Part shown: piece by piece, positions 33,365-45,508 of the stretch | Layout: each line of letters starts with the position of its first letter | Numbering within the stretch: position 1 is the first letter of the stretch | Source of the DNA: Aedes albopictus | Lineage: Eukaryota; Arthropoda; Insecta; Diptera; Culicidae | Length of the DNA stretch: 64,000 bases | Reading direction: 5' to 3' | Assembly: GCF_035046485.1 (NCBI RefSeq) | Contig: NC_085136.1 | Span: 83,035,734-83,099,733 of the forward strand | Program-made: the position numbers and the translations under genes | The notes under the pieces: model-generated | Database searches by the model: none | What the model saw: the letters and a program-made list of their open reading frames with translations, nothing else | What the model was told of the DNA's origin: nothing

Positions 33365-34400
33365 CTCCAGGAATTCTTCCTTGAATTTATCCAGGGATTT
33401 CTCCATTAATTCCTGCAGGGATTCATCCCGGATTTCCGCCAGGAAATCCTTCAGAGATTTCACAAGGAATTGCGCCTAGGATTCCTTCAGAAATTCATCA
33501 GGGGATTCCTCCAGGAATTCGCTGAAGTTTCCTCCAGGAGTTCCTCCTGGAATTCCTCCACGGATTTCTCCAGGGAATCCTCCATGACCTTCTCCCGTGA
33601 TTCCCCTAGGAATTTCTACAAGGATTTCTATGGGGATTCCTCCAGAAATTCCGCAACGGATACAAACAGAAATTCCTCTAGGAAATCCATAATTCAACAT
33701 TCAAATATTCATTCTAGGATTTCTAAAGAGATTCATCTAGAGATTCTTCCAAGGCTTCTGCTTGGAATTCTAAAGGCTTCCGCTTGGAATTCTATATGGA
33801 ACTCCCTCAGGAATTCTTCAACTAATTCCTCCAAAGATTCCTCCATAAATTGTTTCTGAAACAGCTCCAAAAAATTATCTAGAGATTCCTCCAAAGATTC
33901 CTCCTAGGAACTCCTTAATTTCCCAAAAAATCCTCCAGAAATTCTTCTAGGATTTCATTAAGTCATTCTTCCAGGAATTCCTCCAGGATTTTCTCCAGGA
34001 ATTATTACAGGAATTCCTCTAAGAATTGCTCCGGGGAATACTCAAGCAATGCCTACAAGAAGTACTCCAGAAAATCGTCCAGGAATTCCTCCAGGAATTA
34101 TTCCAAGACATCTTACAGGAATTACTGCAGGAGCTCCCACAGGAGCTCCTACAGGCATTCTTCCAGAAATTATTTCAGGAATTGCTCCAGGAATTCCTCC
34201 AAGAATTATTCCAGGAAAACCTCCAGGAATTACTCTAGGAATTGTTCTGGAAAAATACATTAAGAACTCCTCCTGAAAATATTCCAGGAACTTGTCCAGC
34301 AATTATTGTAGGAATTCTCATGAAAATGACTTCATGAATTCTTACAGGAAATACTCCAGGAATATCTCCAGGAATTTCATTCAAAAATCTTTCACAAATT
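33365..34400. repeat. 12-bp satellite, inverted orientation
   Basis: From 33,365 the units read TCCAGGAATTCC / GGATTCCTCCAG, the reverse complement of the neighbouring blocks. The switch is abrupt near 33,362. Frames of 129 (plus), 86 and 97 (minus) codons are repeat products. The inverted block is about 1 kb and could be an inversion or an independently expanded block. Confidence 0.85.
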
Positions 34401-35550
34401 ACTAGTTTTCTTTCGGGAATTCTGGAAGAAATTCCTGAAAGAATTTTCAAGGAATTCCTGGAGAAATTCCTAGAGGGATTTTTCGTGGAATTCTTGGAGG
34501 TTTTCTTGAAGAAATTCTTGGAAGGCAATTCTGGAAGTGATCGATGGAGGATTTTCTGGAGGAATTTTTGAAAGATTTCTTGGAAGAATCTCTTAGGATA
34601 TTTGTTGAAAAATCCATGGTGGAATTCGTTGAGGAGTTTTTATAAGAATTTTTGGAGAAATTTTTGGAGGAATTCTTGCAGTATTCCTGGTGGGATTTTT
34701 GGAGAAATTCTTAACCGAATTCTTGAAGTAATCCCTGGAGAAATTCTTGGAGGAATTCTTGAAAGAAGTCTCTGAGCAGATCCTGCAAAAAGCCCTAAAG
34801 AAACTCCCGGAGGAATCCCTAGAGTTTTCCCAGGAGTATTTTTTTTTGAGGAATTTCTGGAGGTTTTTAAGAGAATATTGGAGGAATTTCTGGATGATTT
34901 TTAAAAGAATTCTTGAAGGAACTTCTTGAATAAATACCCGAAGGTATTCCTAGCGAATGTCCTGTAGAAATTCTTGGAGAAATTTATGGCAGAAGTTCCT
35001 GTGAAAATATGAAGGAATTTTTGAAGGAATTCCTGGTAGGATTTTTCGAGGAATTCTTAACAGAATTCTTGGAATAATTCCTAGAGAAATTCTTGGAGGA
35101 ATTTTTGGAAGAAGTCTTTGAGCCGATCCTGCAGAAATCTTTAGAGAAATTCTCGGAGGAATCCCTAGAGTTGTCCCAGGAGTATTTTCCTGGGAATTTG
35201 TGGACATTTCCTGGATCGTGGAGGAATTTCTGGAGGATTTTTTGGATGAAGGAACTCCTTGAAAAAAAAAAAACCCGGAGGTATTCCTAGCGAAATTCCT
35301 GAAGGAATTCTTGGAGACATTCTTGGCAAAAGTCTTATAGGGACCCCTGGCGAAAATCTTGAGGAATTTTCTGAAGGATTTTTTTTTTTGAGGAATTCCT
35401 GGAGGGATTTTTGGAGAAATTCTAGGCAGATGTCTTGAAGGAATTCCTGGATGAATTCTTGGTGGAATTCCGGAAGATATGGTTAAAGACTTTCCAGGGT
35501 GATTTCTGGGACAATTTCTGGAGGATTTCCTGGTGAATTCCAAAAAGAAT
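34400..35550. repeat. 12-bp satellite, back to first orientation
   Basis: Units again read GGAATTCCTGGAG / GAATTCTTGGAG. Two stretches near 34,690-34,925 and 35,040-35,290 are similar to each other over about 230 bp (GGAGGAATTCTTGAAAGAAG against GGAGGAATTTTTGGAAGAAG, both followed by GAGC-GATCCTGCA), showing a segmental duplication of about 350 bp inside the field. Confidence 0.8.
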
Positions 35551-35557
35551 TTATTAA

Positions 35558-36173
35558 CCCTCTAATACCCAATCCCGCCTTTAGACGGGGTATAGTTTGA
35601 GCATTTTTGTAATTTTTGTTTCGTGGAAAACCTTTTTTTTTATATTTTTGGCTGATATTTAGGACTGTTCTGTATATCTCAAAATGGTTTTTGGTGTATT
35701 TTAAAGCGTATTTACATTTTTTTTAAATCATTGAAAAATTGATGTTTTAGTCACCTTCCAGAAGTCATTGTTTATTTTGTATTGAATCGCTACAATTAAC
35801 ATATTTTAATTTTTTCCCAAATCATTCTATCCTTGTTTAATAGTTTGAGCGAATCGAATACACTCTAAAATTATTTTCCTTAAAATTACACGGAAAATTA
35901 AATTTTCTATGGAACAAATTTTAAATAATAATTTTTCAACAATAATCATAAAATCTCAAAATGTTTTCATCTCAAAAAATCCGTTCCCCAAATTGGCTTC
36001 CAGGAAAAATATAAAAGTGTGGGGATGTTCAAAAATAAAAATTAGAAAAATCTAAAACTGAAATTCACGAAATCGAGAATTAAAAAGAATCATCTTCCAA
36101 AACATGTTTAAATCGATTTAAGATGACGAAAAATGATATTTAGATCAAAATCAAAAATTTGGGTATTAAAGGG
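35558..36173. mobile_element. piggyBac-type MITE with TTAA target duplication
   Basis: Ends CCCTCTAATACCCAA and TTGGGTATTAAAGGG are inverted repeats with one mismatch; both sides carry TTAA (35,554-35,557 and 36,174-36,177). CCC..GGG tips with TTAA duplications are characteristic of piggyBac-type elements (established knowledge). It is 616 bp and non-coding. An inverted copy lies at 48,166-48,784 and a partial one at 61,237-61,510. It interrupts the 12-bp satellite, which resumes immediately after. Confidence 0.92.
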
Positions 36174-36177
36174 TTAA

Positions 36178-37205
36178 GGAATTCTTAGAAGAATTCCTGA
36201 AGCAGTTCCTGGAGCTATTTTGGGAGGAATTTTGGGCGTAATTCCTCAAGAATTTTTTGGAAGATTTTCTGAGGAAATCCCTAAAAGGATTCTCAAACGG
36301 TTTTTTAAAGTAATCCCAGGAGTATTTTCTTAAGGTATATTGAAGGATCTTGTGGGTATTCATAGAGACATTTCTGGAGGAATTCTTTAATAAAATTGTT
36401 TGAAAATCCCTGGAGTAATCCTTCGAAGAATTACTGATGAAGTTATTGTAGGAACTTTTGAAGTAATTTTTGGAAGAATTTCTGGAGGATTTCTTTAAGG
36501 TTTCTGGAGGAATTTTAGGATTTTTTTTAGAATTCTTAGAATTTAAGGGGTTTATCTGGAGAAATTCTTAAAGGAATTCCTGGAGAAATTCGTGAAGAAA
36601 TTATTGATGAAATTCCTGGAAGGATTCTTCAAGACATTTTTCGTAGAATTTTTGAAGTAATTTAAAAGGAATTTCTTGAGAAATTCCTGGGGGAACTCTT
36701 GGAGGTATTATTAGCAGAAATTCTTGGAGGAATTCCCGAAGGATTGTTTGGAGGAATTCTTCACTCTTAGAAAAAATGACCGTCTTCGGTTATATTTATT
36801 TTTTTTTCCTGAAGAAGTTCATTGAAGCATTCCAGGAAGAATTCCTGTAGGCAGTTCTGGAGCAATTTTCAGAGGATTTTCTTGAGAAATGTCTTGAAAA
36901 ATATTCAAAAAGAAAAATCAAGGAGCAATAACGAGATAAATTGTAGGAGTAATTTCTGGAGTAATCCCTGGGATGATTCCTAAAGTAGGTTTTGAGGATT
37001 TCCTGGATAAATTTTTAATGGAATTCGTGGAGGAACTCTTGAGAATTCCCGGAGGAATTTAGGGAGTAATGCCAGAAATAATGTTTGGTGGAATTTCTGG
37101 AGGATTTCACGGTGTATCCTGGAGGTATTCATGTATAAATTTTTGGAGGTATTCCTGGAGAGGATCTTGGATGAAAATTCTTGGCAGAAGTTTTGGAGTA
37201 TAACA
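36178..37205. repeat. Diverged 12-bp satellite field
   Basis: Same unit family and orientation as 34,400-35,550, of which it is the continuation beyond the TTAA element. Minus-strand frames of 65 and 88 codons are repeat products. Confidence 0.75.
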
Positions 37206-37259
37206 GAATCGTGAAAGAATTTTACTAATAGAGAAAAGATAAACAAGAGTAGAGCCTGT

Positions 37260-37800
37260 GGACCTCGAAGGTCCTAATTCCAGAATAGTTTGGAAAGCCT
37301 AGAATAGCCCACAAATGTTCCAAAAGCTTCATAGTTGTGCACTGAGGCTCCATCAGCAGTATAGACTACACTCCGCGAATACATTTTACAATTAAAGCAT
37401 GATACAGTATGAAGATATCGTAACCCAAACTTCAAAGTGTATTGGAGGCCATTTGTATTTCATGAAATGTCCAGCTATCACAATATCAAGTTGCTCGTAG
37501 CCTTGCAGAGGTGTAATGGACATCAACGTGAATAAATTTCTTGAACAGAGTGAACACAAATGATGGTCGATCCAGTTGATCTTAAGAAAATAAAATTCCA
37601 GAGTAGTTTGGATGACTTAGATCACCCAATTCAAGTTCAAGCGGTGCTTTGAGGCTTTTTGAGTACCGTAAACTATGTTCTGCGATAATTTATCGTGTAT
37701 AAAATTTGGTTTAGAATGCTGGATTTGTGACACAAACTTCGGAGTACTTTGGAGGCCTTATAATAGCTCTGGAATGAAAACTTGAACATGCTATGATAGG
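37260..37800 (+). repeat. Diverged tandem duplication, about 318-bp period
   Basis: TTCCAGAATAGTTTGGA (37,279) recurs as TTCCAGAGTAGTTTGGA (37,597). Later blocks AAACTTCAAAGTGTATTGGA and AAACTTCGGAGTACTTTGGA also recur in order. The two copies are well diverged, so the duplication is old. No coding potential is visible. Confidence 0.65.
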
Positions 37801-37940
37801 GTAGTAATACATTACATGTCAAGGATCAGTGAAAACTATTGATGATTAGCAAAACGATGAAGTTTAATCAAAAGCATGTAGAATTTATTAGCTTTGTTTG
37901 GCTATGCAGTCATTTATTGATCAAACGACGTTCTTTATTT

Positions 37941-37980
37941 GTCTGACGTTTCGACACGGGGTTTGTGTCTTCCTCAGGGT
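37941..37980 (-). ncRNA. Hammerhead-ribozyme-like core, minus strand
   Basis: On the minus strand: CTGAGGA (37,977-37,971), stem II GACAC with GTGTC (37,969-37,965 and 37,957-37,953), GAAAC (37,952-37,948), GTC (37,947-37,945). The catalytic core order is that of the two plus-strand motifs at 9.5 and 52.8 kb, again with one extra A before stem II. Stem I is weak here (CACC against AGAC), so this copy is probably decayed or a different subfamily. It marks a fragment of a Penelope-like or related element. Confidence 0.42.
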
Positions 37981-39858
37981 GTAAATATTCGTATCGCCCC
38001 GGGACCCCACAAAACCCTTTTTTGGATACTAACATTAACTTTATTTATCATATTGCTCAAGTACTTCGAGAATAAAGAAAAAGGAATTGCTCAACCCTCC
38101 GAGGGGCCCCCGAAATCCTTAATCTAGCCCTGACTACACCCCCTGAATATAAAAACGATCCAGGGTAATTTATTTTAAAACTAAAAATATAATGCATTCC
38201 TACCAAAAGAAGATCGTCTCGGGTGTTTACGGGTTAATTGAATGCCCTCTGCGTTTTGTTTTGCTTGGGACTCGCAGTTCTGGATTGCCAATGACGTTGT
38301 ATAGGGGCAACATTTTAGGGAACTTCTAGAATATACAATTCTTCGTTCATATATGGTCATTTCCAAACCGATTTGGCTATGACTGGTGAGGCTCTGCGTT
38401 ATGATAGTGGTTGCCAATGTGGGTTTATTCAAGCATTGGTGCGCAATGTCTAAATGGCTAGATTGGTATCAGCCATAAGGTATTCTCTCTCAGAGAGTTG
38501 AAATGCTCTGTTGTGGTGTGTTGTAGTGTACTGGTTTCACATGGTCAGATGACCTATACTTTCATATTGAACTGTTTACATTAGGAGCTACAAGCAAGCT
38601 CTCGCGAATTAAACCAAGTATCAATGAATGCTGAACAGTGAGAGTATTAGCTGAATAATAGCTGGTTCATGGTGTCAATGGCTGAACACAATGGCAGCTG
38701 AATATTGGTCTGAAGTATGGCTTGTTCAACCTCTTTACATAGATGACTGAATATCAAGTTGAATAGAATATTATTCATCTGGGTAACCAGCTTTAAAACA
38801 TACACCAACATGCAGAATTAATCGTCTATTGTTCAACCTTTATTCAAGTATTTTTTGACAGCTGACTGAAACATGCATGGCACCATGGTTTCGTGAAGTC
38901 CAAATCACTTCTTCAGCCTCAATACAGACTAAGGTCAACTTATGTTCTTGACTATTCAGACATAACAAGTAATGCTCTGGTTCTCGAGGATATGTAGACA
39001 ATTGTGTGATGTGTAGGTGCTAAGGTAAGTGACTATAAATCAGGAGGTCCGAGTGCAGTTCCCAGTTTTTCCACAGATTAATTTATGCATTCATAAACAT
39101 ATTTTCTGGAAATAGACGCAGCTAATGGTTGTAGTAATATGATCCTTCATATTATCATCCTCTCTAAATATGTCATTCTCGTAATATGATCCTTTGTAAA
39201 ACCATCATGTCATTCTCAAACCACCCATAACGAAACATTATTTCTCTTTCATAGTCAGTCATACATTAAACATTTCAATACACCCTGACACCATAACCTG
39301 CATTCCATTCCAACAAAACATCATGACCCGAGAAGAACACAATCAGCATAAAACCTTTCCTTTTCCTTGTTTTCAAACACACTTGAGTGTCACCACATGT
39401 TTTCAATAAACCACGATAGGCAGTTTACAAAACACAGTTAAGTGTTGCGATTCTGTTTTCTTGCACACCATTCTTTACCACTTAAGCCTTCTCCAAAATA
39501 AAGAATATTCTTCAACCGTCATCCAATGTATTAAGTCGTGTACTTTTCATATCCGAAGTCCGGTACCTATGCCACATGGTAAAAATAGGCTCACGAAAGT
39601 TTTTTTACTTTATTTTACACAATTATTAAATTTAATTGATTACTGATAAGGCGCATATTAAGCCATAAATCAGCCTTCCAATGAACCTCAAATCTGCTGA
39701 AGGTTGAATAAAATCATTTAAATTACATAGATGTTTAGGAGCTGAATAAAGGATTGTACCTTTCGTGGTCAGCTTTTGTTCAAATGAAAGCTGATTTAAA
39801 ATAGTTTGAGAAACGTTTGTACAGCATCAAATTATTATCTGGAAAGATCGGCGATGAT
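37981..39858. other. Spacer, AT-rich, no gene recognised
   Basis: Recurrent but unordered words GCTGAATA, TTGAATA and TTCAACC appear between 38,610 and 39,830, hinting at an old element I cannot delimit. The largest frame is 83 codons (minus, 38,181-38,432), unrecognised. Confidence 0.4.
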
Positions 39859-40066
39859 TTAAGGACAAGGTATTTGGAGTACATTGCTCAAAATTTCTAG
39901 AGCACCGTTTTTTAGAACCGTTGAACGGATTTGGATTAAAATGCATCACGCTGTTGACAACCACTGTACAATTAGCGTGATGCATTTTCATCCAAATCCA
40001 TTCAACGGTTCTAAAAAACGGTGCTCTAGAAATTTTGAGCAATGTACTCCAAATACCTTGTCCTTA
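39859..40066. mobile_element. 208-bp near-perfect palindrome flanked by TTAA
   Basis: Two arms of about 95 bp are almost exact inverse copies (TTAAGGACAAGGTATTTGGA on the left, its inverse on the right) around a centre of about 20 bp. TTAA occurs at both tips, so the pair could be a TTAA target duplication around GGACAAGG..CCTTGTCC ends, or simply the tip of the palindrome. The few arm mismatches suggest a young foldback MITE. The two 66-71 codon frames are mirror images and not genes. Confidence 0.8.
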
Positions 40067-41343
40067 AAAGTTATAAGTTGTTGAACACATTTTGGGATTA
40101 ACTGTTTTTGAAGAATTGTTCACTACACTCCTGACAATCATAGTAATATCCCAAGGAACAGAAGTTGCTGAACAACAGTTTCTTCAGCTGTAGCTTGCTT
40201 AAGAGTGGTTTGTTACACTCTTATGCAGCAAACATGTTTGTTGTGATAATATGATTCGGCTCAAAGTGAGGTCTGAAAAATAAAGAAGAAAAAGCAGCAA
40301 TCTTCATTGAGAAACACTCGTTTCCGACATGATTGCATCGATCATTGCAACATCATTCGGTCGTTGTGTGAATTCAATTCCGTCGGTGATGTGTTGTAGA
40401 GTGGCATGACCGTCATAACAACACTGCTGAACATCGTCGACTTCTGGAACCAACTGCCCGGCAAACGATTGTTGCTGCTGCTGCTCGTTTCTAATGGTGG
40501 CACTAACAAAGATATAGATCGAAAGGGGACCAACACGACAGAAAAAAATGGATCCCCAAGATGTGGTGATAAAATTAAATTATCTAAGCTCCTGCATCGA
40601 ATGGTCGGGGTATCAACTGGAAAAGTGTTTGTGTTTGAGCCACAGCTGCTACTGCGGCTACCCGCCGCCGCTGCTGTAGTAGACGTGACTATAAATAGGA
40701 ATGCTGTACAGTTTGCTTTAACCTGGGTGACCCAATGCCAGCCAGCAGCGCCGGTTGTGTTTGGATTGTTACGGAAGATGTGCCGCAGATTTGAGATTAT
40801 ATTTAGACATTACTTGGAATATCGCCAGTAGGTCGCTCTTTCAACCAGATAATGCGCTTGGTATCCTTTGATGGGTTAAGAGTAGACTAAAGATAGGATG
40901 GTTATCGTTACAACGGGAATTGTTTTGATCATCTTCAAAATGAATGTTGTGGAACGATAAAACGGCTTCGTTCCAGTTAAATTTCATCTCTAATGGCTTT
41001 ATTTGCATAGCTCAAATAAGACTTGCCATCATTTTACTTATATAATTACTGCAAACATAAAATTAGACAAGCAATGAACCATCAGCCAAATTCATGAGAT
41101 AAACATTCCATAGCAAACTTCCAATTCCGCATAATTAAATCGCAATTTGTTCGCCCAACAAGAACAATGAAGCTTAACTTCCGTTTCCGTTTGCTTACTC
41201 ATCATCAACACCCCCAAAGTATAAATACCTCCTCGCCATCGAACGAACCACCGCAATTCCCGCTCGAAAGTTTGATATTAAATTTAAAGCTCAATCAAAC
41301 AAAGCTTATCCTAATTACAGCTGTTCTACAACTTGCCTGGTCA
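40067..41343 (+). other. Host flank with an unassigned 141-codon open frame
   Basis: The frame 40,406-40,831 is the longest in the window that is neither repeat nor recognised element. Its product has a leucine run near residues 21-27, an alanine-rich stretch near 96-100 and no known motif. A TATA-like ACTATAAATAGG near 40,688 lies inside it, which argues against it being an intact exon. A second frame, 41,167-41,556, runs into the element at 41,344 and is therefore artificial. I do not claim a gene. Confidence 0.25.
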
Positions 41344-41678
41344 GTAAGGGTATGCGATATACCGAAAAGTTTCGCCAATTACCCCTCGAAACGAAATTCC
41401 GCGGAATTCCACGGAATTCAAGTAGGCGAAATTTATGATTTTGAATTTCGTTTCGTTTCATCAAATTCTAAAAATTTCGCCTTCAAAAATTACCTTTCGA
41501 CGAAACAAAACGAAATTCCGCGAAACTGCTTAATAATTTCGAAAAATAATATGTAGTGTAAATGCTAATCGTTAAAAATCTTTATCATCTAAAGTTTCTT
41601 CAAAGAGTTTCAAAAATATATCGAGATATGTCTCGAGAGCACAATATACCTTGGATCTACCATCTAAAAGCATGGCTT

Positions 41679-42296
41679 CCCGACTAGAAGCACATAACAA
41701 GATCATAGACAACTGTTGTTAGAAATAACATAGTTGATATAGTTCTGTTGTAAGGATTTTTCCATGTAACAAATTTATAATAACAAATGCCATAATTTTT
41801 GTAACAAAATTATAACAAAACTTGTTTCATTTATTCAAACAAATGTATAATAACCTTTGTTATAATAAACATTTTATTATAATTGCCTTTAACAAAATTT
41901 CGTAACACGTTTCTTGCAATCTTTGTTATATTTTCTGTAACAATTTTTTTAATAATTTATAAGATTTTTGTTGAAGTCGCGAAAAAGACTGATAATTTCT
42001 GTTATTTTGGTCGATTTATAACAAAACTTGTAACATTTTTTTTCTTAAATATATAACAGAACTTGTTATAATTTTTTTATGATTTCGCATGTTGAGCCTA
42101 ACAAAATTTTATATAATCTTGTTATGATTATATCTTAACTTGTTATATTTTTGTTTATATTGTAAAAAGTTTTGTTAGATTTTTTGTTATTTTAACTATT
42201 AACGGTACATGTTTTATAATGACCGTTGTTGTTACAGAAATCGTTGTAACAAAATAACAAAACCTGCATTAATTTTGTTTTTCCCATCTAGTCGGG
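41679..42296. mobile_element. MITE with CCCGACTAGA ends and TAACAAAA-rich interior
   Basis: Ends CCCGACTAGA and TCTAGTCGGG are inverted repeats. The 618-bp interior is a dense field of TTGTTATAA / TAACAAAATT words on both strands. The related element at 60,022-61,210 has CCCGAGCAGA ends and the same interior words. Flanks suggest a 2-3-bp duplication TT(C). It is nested in the element at 41,344. Confidence 0.82.
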
Positions 42297-42349
42297 ATTC
42301 GTCATACCACATGGTGTCAATGGTAGAGAAATATTATTACAAAAAAGCA

Positions 42350-42667
42350 GTATCCCTAGGTCACCCACCAAATGAATGCTAAGAGTATATTCCTTCATTT
42401 GGTGCTAAAAGCGAAATGTTCTATCGGGGGTTATTTTCCCATACACATTTTGGGTAAAAAGTACTCAAAAAATGGGTATTTTTCGGAAATTTGTTCTACA
42501 AATCACGGTTTTTTGTTCTAGACCCCCCGATAGAATATTTCGCTCATGGCCTCAAATGAAAGAGGGCACCCTTAACTCTCATTTAGTTTTTTTGTTTCTT
42601 TTTATTCGTGATTTTTAACTTAGGCTAATATTTCACACCTCTCATTTATTGGGTGACTTAGCTATAC
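42350..42667. mobile_element. 318-bp foldback MITE (GTATCCCTAGGTCACCCA ends)
   Basis: The outer pair GTATCCCTAGGTCACCCA and TGGGTGACTTAGCTATAC is imperfectly inverted, and an inner pair (GCGAAATGTTCTATCGGGGG with CCCCCCGATAGAATATTTCGC) is stronger. No coding sequence, and no clear TSD. Nested in the element at 41,344. Confidence 0.7.
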
Positions 42668-43661
42668 TAACGAGCCTGGATAAAACAAAGAGGAGAAACG
42701 TCAAAATTGGAACAGTTGATTTGCTGTCATCCCCATAGTTCCAATCGAGTAGGAGACCTATCAAAACGACAAGGATTCGCCACTTTGGTATGCTCGAGAC
42801 ACTTTAAGCTATACCATATGATGTCAATAGACAAGGGTCGCGAGGCTCAAGTTTGGAAAACGATGCCGTATGAAAACATCGTTCGTACACAAGATATATC
42901 TTTGGGAATATATATTTACAAAAAATCGAAGGAGACGCACTGGATATAAAGTTTTTCGACTCTGGAAGAGGAATTTTGACGAAATTCAGGTGCAAAATCC
43001 AAGAAAACTTTATAAAGGGACTGAAATATTATTAAATCCCCACGAATTTTCTAAAGGTATATTTAAAGGTATATTTTTGACAGTAAGCTCGAACTTATTG
43101 CCAAAAAAAATGTTCAGCGGATTTTCAGGAAAATTGTATGTGTATTTTAGAAAACTAAAATGACAAACGTCGACAGAGTGTGAAAAAGACGGTCTGGTTT
43201 TGGTTAACGGTGAGGTGACTGTAGGTTAATGACTGATACCGAAAGGATTGACTAGGTATATAACACAGCTGCAGCAGTACATTTTGCTCCACAAGGTGTA
43301 AAAAATTAGCTTTAGTTAAAATTCACGAAAAAAAGGAATAAAAAAATGCTCCATGAGCACCATATTGCTTTTTTTCAGTAATCAGTCAAGTTTTAGAAAG
43401 CATCAATCTTGCAGTCAATGAAAAATGTAAGCACACAGTATCAATTTTCACAAAAAAGAAATACCTTCAAGATTTCGCGAAACTTTTACGGAAATTTCGT
43501 TTCGTTTCGAAAAATACCGAGTGAATCCGGATTTTGTATCGATCCTACGAAACATTTTTAAATTTCGTTTCGTTTCGTACCGCATCGTCTCAAAAAATTT
43601 TCATATCGTTTCGTTTCGTATCGCTTTGAAAAATTCCCATACCGCATACCCTTACTGGTCA

Positions 43662-44239
43662 GGCCACCCATCCCAAAAACCAACGACGACGGGTAGCCTT
43701 CTTGAAAGTTTTGCTCGCCACTTCCTTCTGTGTTTTTCGTGGATCAATTCCGTGCTTCGATGCGAAGCACGTTCCAGAGCGTTCTGTCCAGCAGCGATGG
43801 TGAACAGATGCAAACTTTTTTTTTCTCTATCTGTCTTGGCTTGGCTGCTCAAAACGTAGAACGCTTCGGAATTTCCCTCTAGTATCGCTCTTCTAGAGGA
43901 GGAACATGTACGAACAAGGGTGGACGGTGGTGTGGAGGACAGGCACTTGGCATTCGCCAACGGACTGGGCCCCCGAGAAAACATTTTCCAATTTCCCCAG
44001 TGTGTGATAATTTTACGCTCCACGAGAGCTTTTTTGTGTGGAGAGAAGTGGTGTGAAACGTGCCTTTCATTAAAATAAATTGTTTAAAAAATTATTTGAT
44101 GCTCAACTATTCATGAACGTCCCCAAGAATACCTTCGAAATTGAGACATTCACTTACTGGTATACACTGCAGCAGAGCTGTTCAACTTATGGTAAGCTTA
44201 CCATCGATCATCACCCTCAATTGTTCATCTCAAGAGCCT
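43662..44239. other. Host flank, no gene recognised
   Basis: It resumes the sequence interrupted at 41,343. A 123-codon minus-strand frame (43,652-44,023) begins inside the host flank and ends in the element tip; it has a basic stretch but no known motif. I see nothing else. Confidence 0.35.
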
Positions 44240-45505
44240 TTGCAATAGCTACTTTCAAGGTAAGGTTCAAAACTCCATCCGGACCTGGGGTCTTACTTTG
44301 CTGGAAATTTGCTAACCCCGCAGGTTCCTCATTTGTGACCCTCTCCTCATCGCCAGCCCCAGTCTCCAGCTGTCCTACGAATGGAGCCCAAGGACTAGGA
44401 ACATGACGCGGAAACAGCCCTCGATGATTCCCTCCAACATTTCTGGAAATTGCTCTGTAAGAGCCATTACACCTCTTGTCTTGGCCATCACGATCCTGTA
44501 GGCATCACCCCACGGATTCGCAGTGGAATTCCGACAAAGACCCTCAAAGCAGGCCTTTTGGTTTGCCTTTATCTTAGTCTTCAGCGCAACACCACTCGCC
44601 GTTCGTTTCACTTTTCCTCAGTTCGTCTCGCTGCATCCGCCACCTAGCCCGTAGGCATGCGTGGCGCAGGTCCGCAATCGCGTCCGTCTACCAGTAAACC
44701 AGTGGTCTCCTGTTTCTAGGGTACAATTGCCTGGGCATGATCGCATCGCGCGCACGCGAGAGCACCGTTACTAGGTCTCGCTCACGCCGGAGAGCCTCCC
44801 TGACTACCTCGTCGTTGAAATGAGATATCTTCCGCCTACGAGGGCTTGGCCTTTACCGTCTCTTCCTTTACCCGCTGCCTGCTGTTGTTGTAGCCGTTAT
44901 TGTAGCGCCAGTGGTCGTTGTGAGTGTAGCCATGCTCTACCCTCCATTTCGAACTAGGTACTAGTTAGGCCACGACTTCAAAAAGTAACGTCGATAATCG
45001 ACTCCGCTCCGTTCCGACTACAGGCACTTTTGGTACTGACATCAGCCAGGTCGACATACAGCATAGCCAGTGCCTCTAGCAGGATCTGACCACAGTGGTT
45101 CGTAAAACGGCTTCTCTATTCCACGGCTCAAGCATTGAAGTCTCTTGCTATTACTACCGGCCTTTACCCTGCCTGAACATACGTCATACAGTTCAGAATC
45201 TGCGTAAACTGCTCGATTGACCACCGGGGAGACATATAACAGCTACACAAGAAGACCCCGTTTACTTTGGCGACCACGAAACCCTCGTATTCAGGTAGGA
45301 GACACTAACTCCTGGACGGGGTATTTACTCGTCATCAATATCACCGCCATTGTTCCGAACCCATCCGGAATAACCTAATAGCTGCTGCCGGCTTGTACTC
45401 GTTAAGATGGCGAAAACCGTCCCCCCACTCAGAAACTGCCTGACACAGCAGTTGCTGAGCTGCGTCATAGTGGTTAAGGTTCAGCTGCGTTACCTTTAGT
45501 GTGAT
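44240..45505 (-). pseudogene. R1/LOA-like LINE ORF2 remnant, minus strand
   Basis: The endonuclease begins VTQLNLNHYDAAQQLLCQAV near 45,495-45,435, matching the start of ORF2 of the plus-strand copy at 25,345. RT-proximal sequence near 44,520 reads DAYRIVMAKTRGVMALTEQF and then PEMLEGIIEGCF, which aligns with NAYRIVMAKLKDLMAPVE of the other copy. The reading frame changes many times and the copy stops near 44,240 before the RT core, so both copies lost the same 3' portion or are truncated by rearrangement. Confidence 0.8.
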
Positions 45506-45508
45506 TTG

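Larger units (their letters stand above)
41344..43655. mobile_element. Non-autonomous DNA element, GTAAGGGTATGCG ends, 6-bp TSD
   Basis: The left end GTAAGGGTATGCGATAT and the right end, read inwards, GTAAGGGTATGCGGTAT are inverted repeats; TGGTCA flanks exactly at 41,338-41,343 and 43,656-43,661. Subterminal regions on both sides are full of TTTCGTTTCG / CGAAACGAAA motifs, likely transposase-binding or repeat-generated. There is no transposase in 2,312 bp. Two other MITEs sit inside (41,679-42,296 and 42,350-42,667). The superfamily is unclear: a 6-bp TSD does not fit hAT, TTAA or TA groups. Confidence 0.75.

Noticed and set aside
40406..40831. 141-codon protein-coding gene
   Set aside because: No recognisable motif, no supporting splice or start context, and a TATA-like sequence inside; kept only as an unassigned frame.
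41167..41556. 129-codon open frame as a gene
   Set aside because: It crosses the left end of the element at 41,344, so the second half is transposon sequence.
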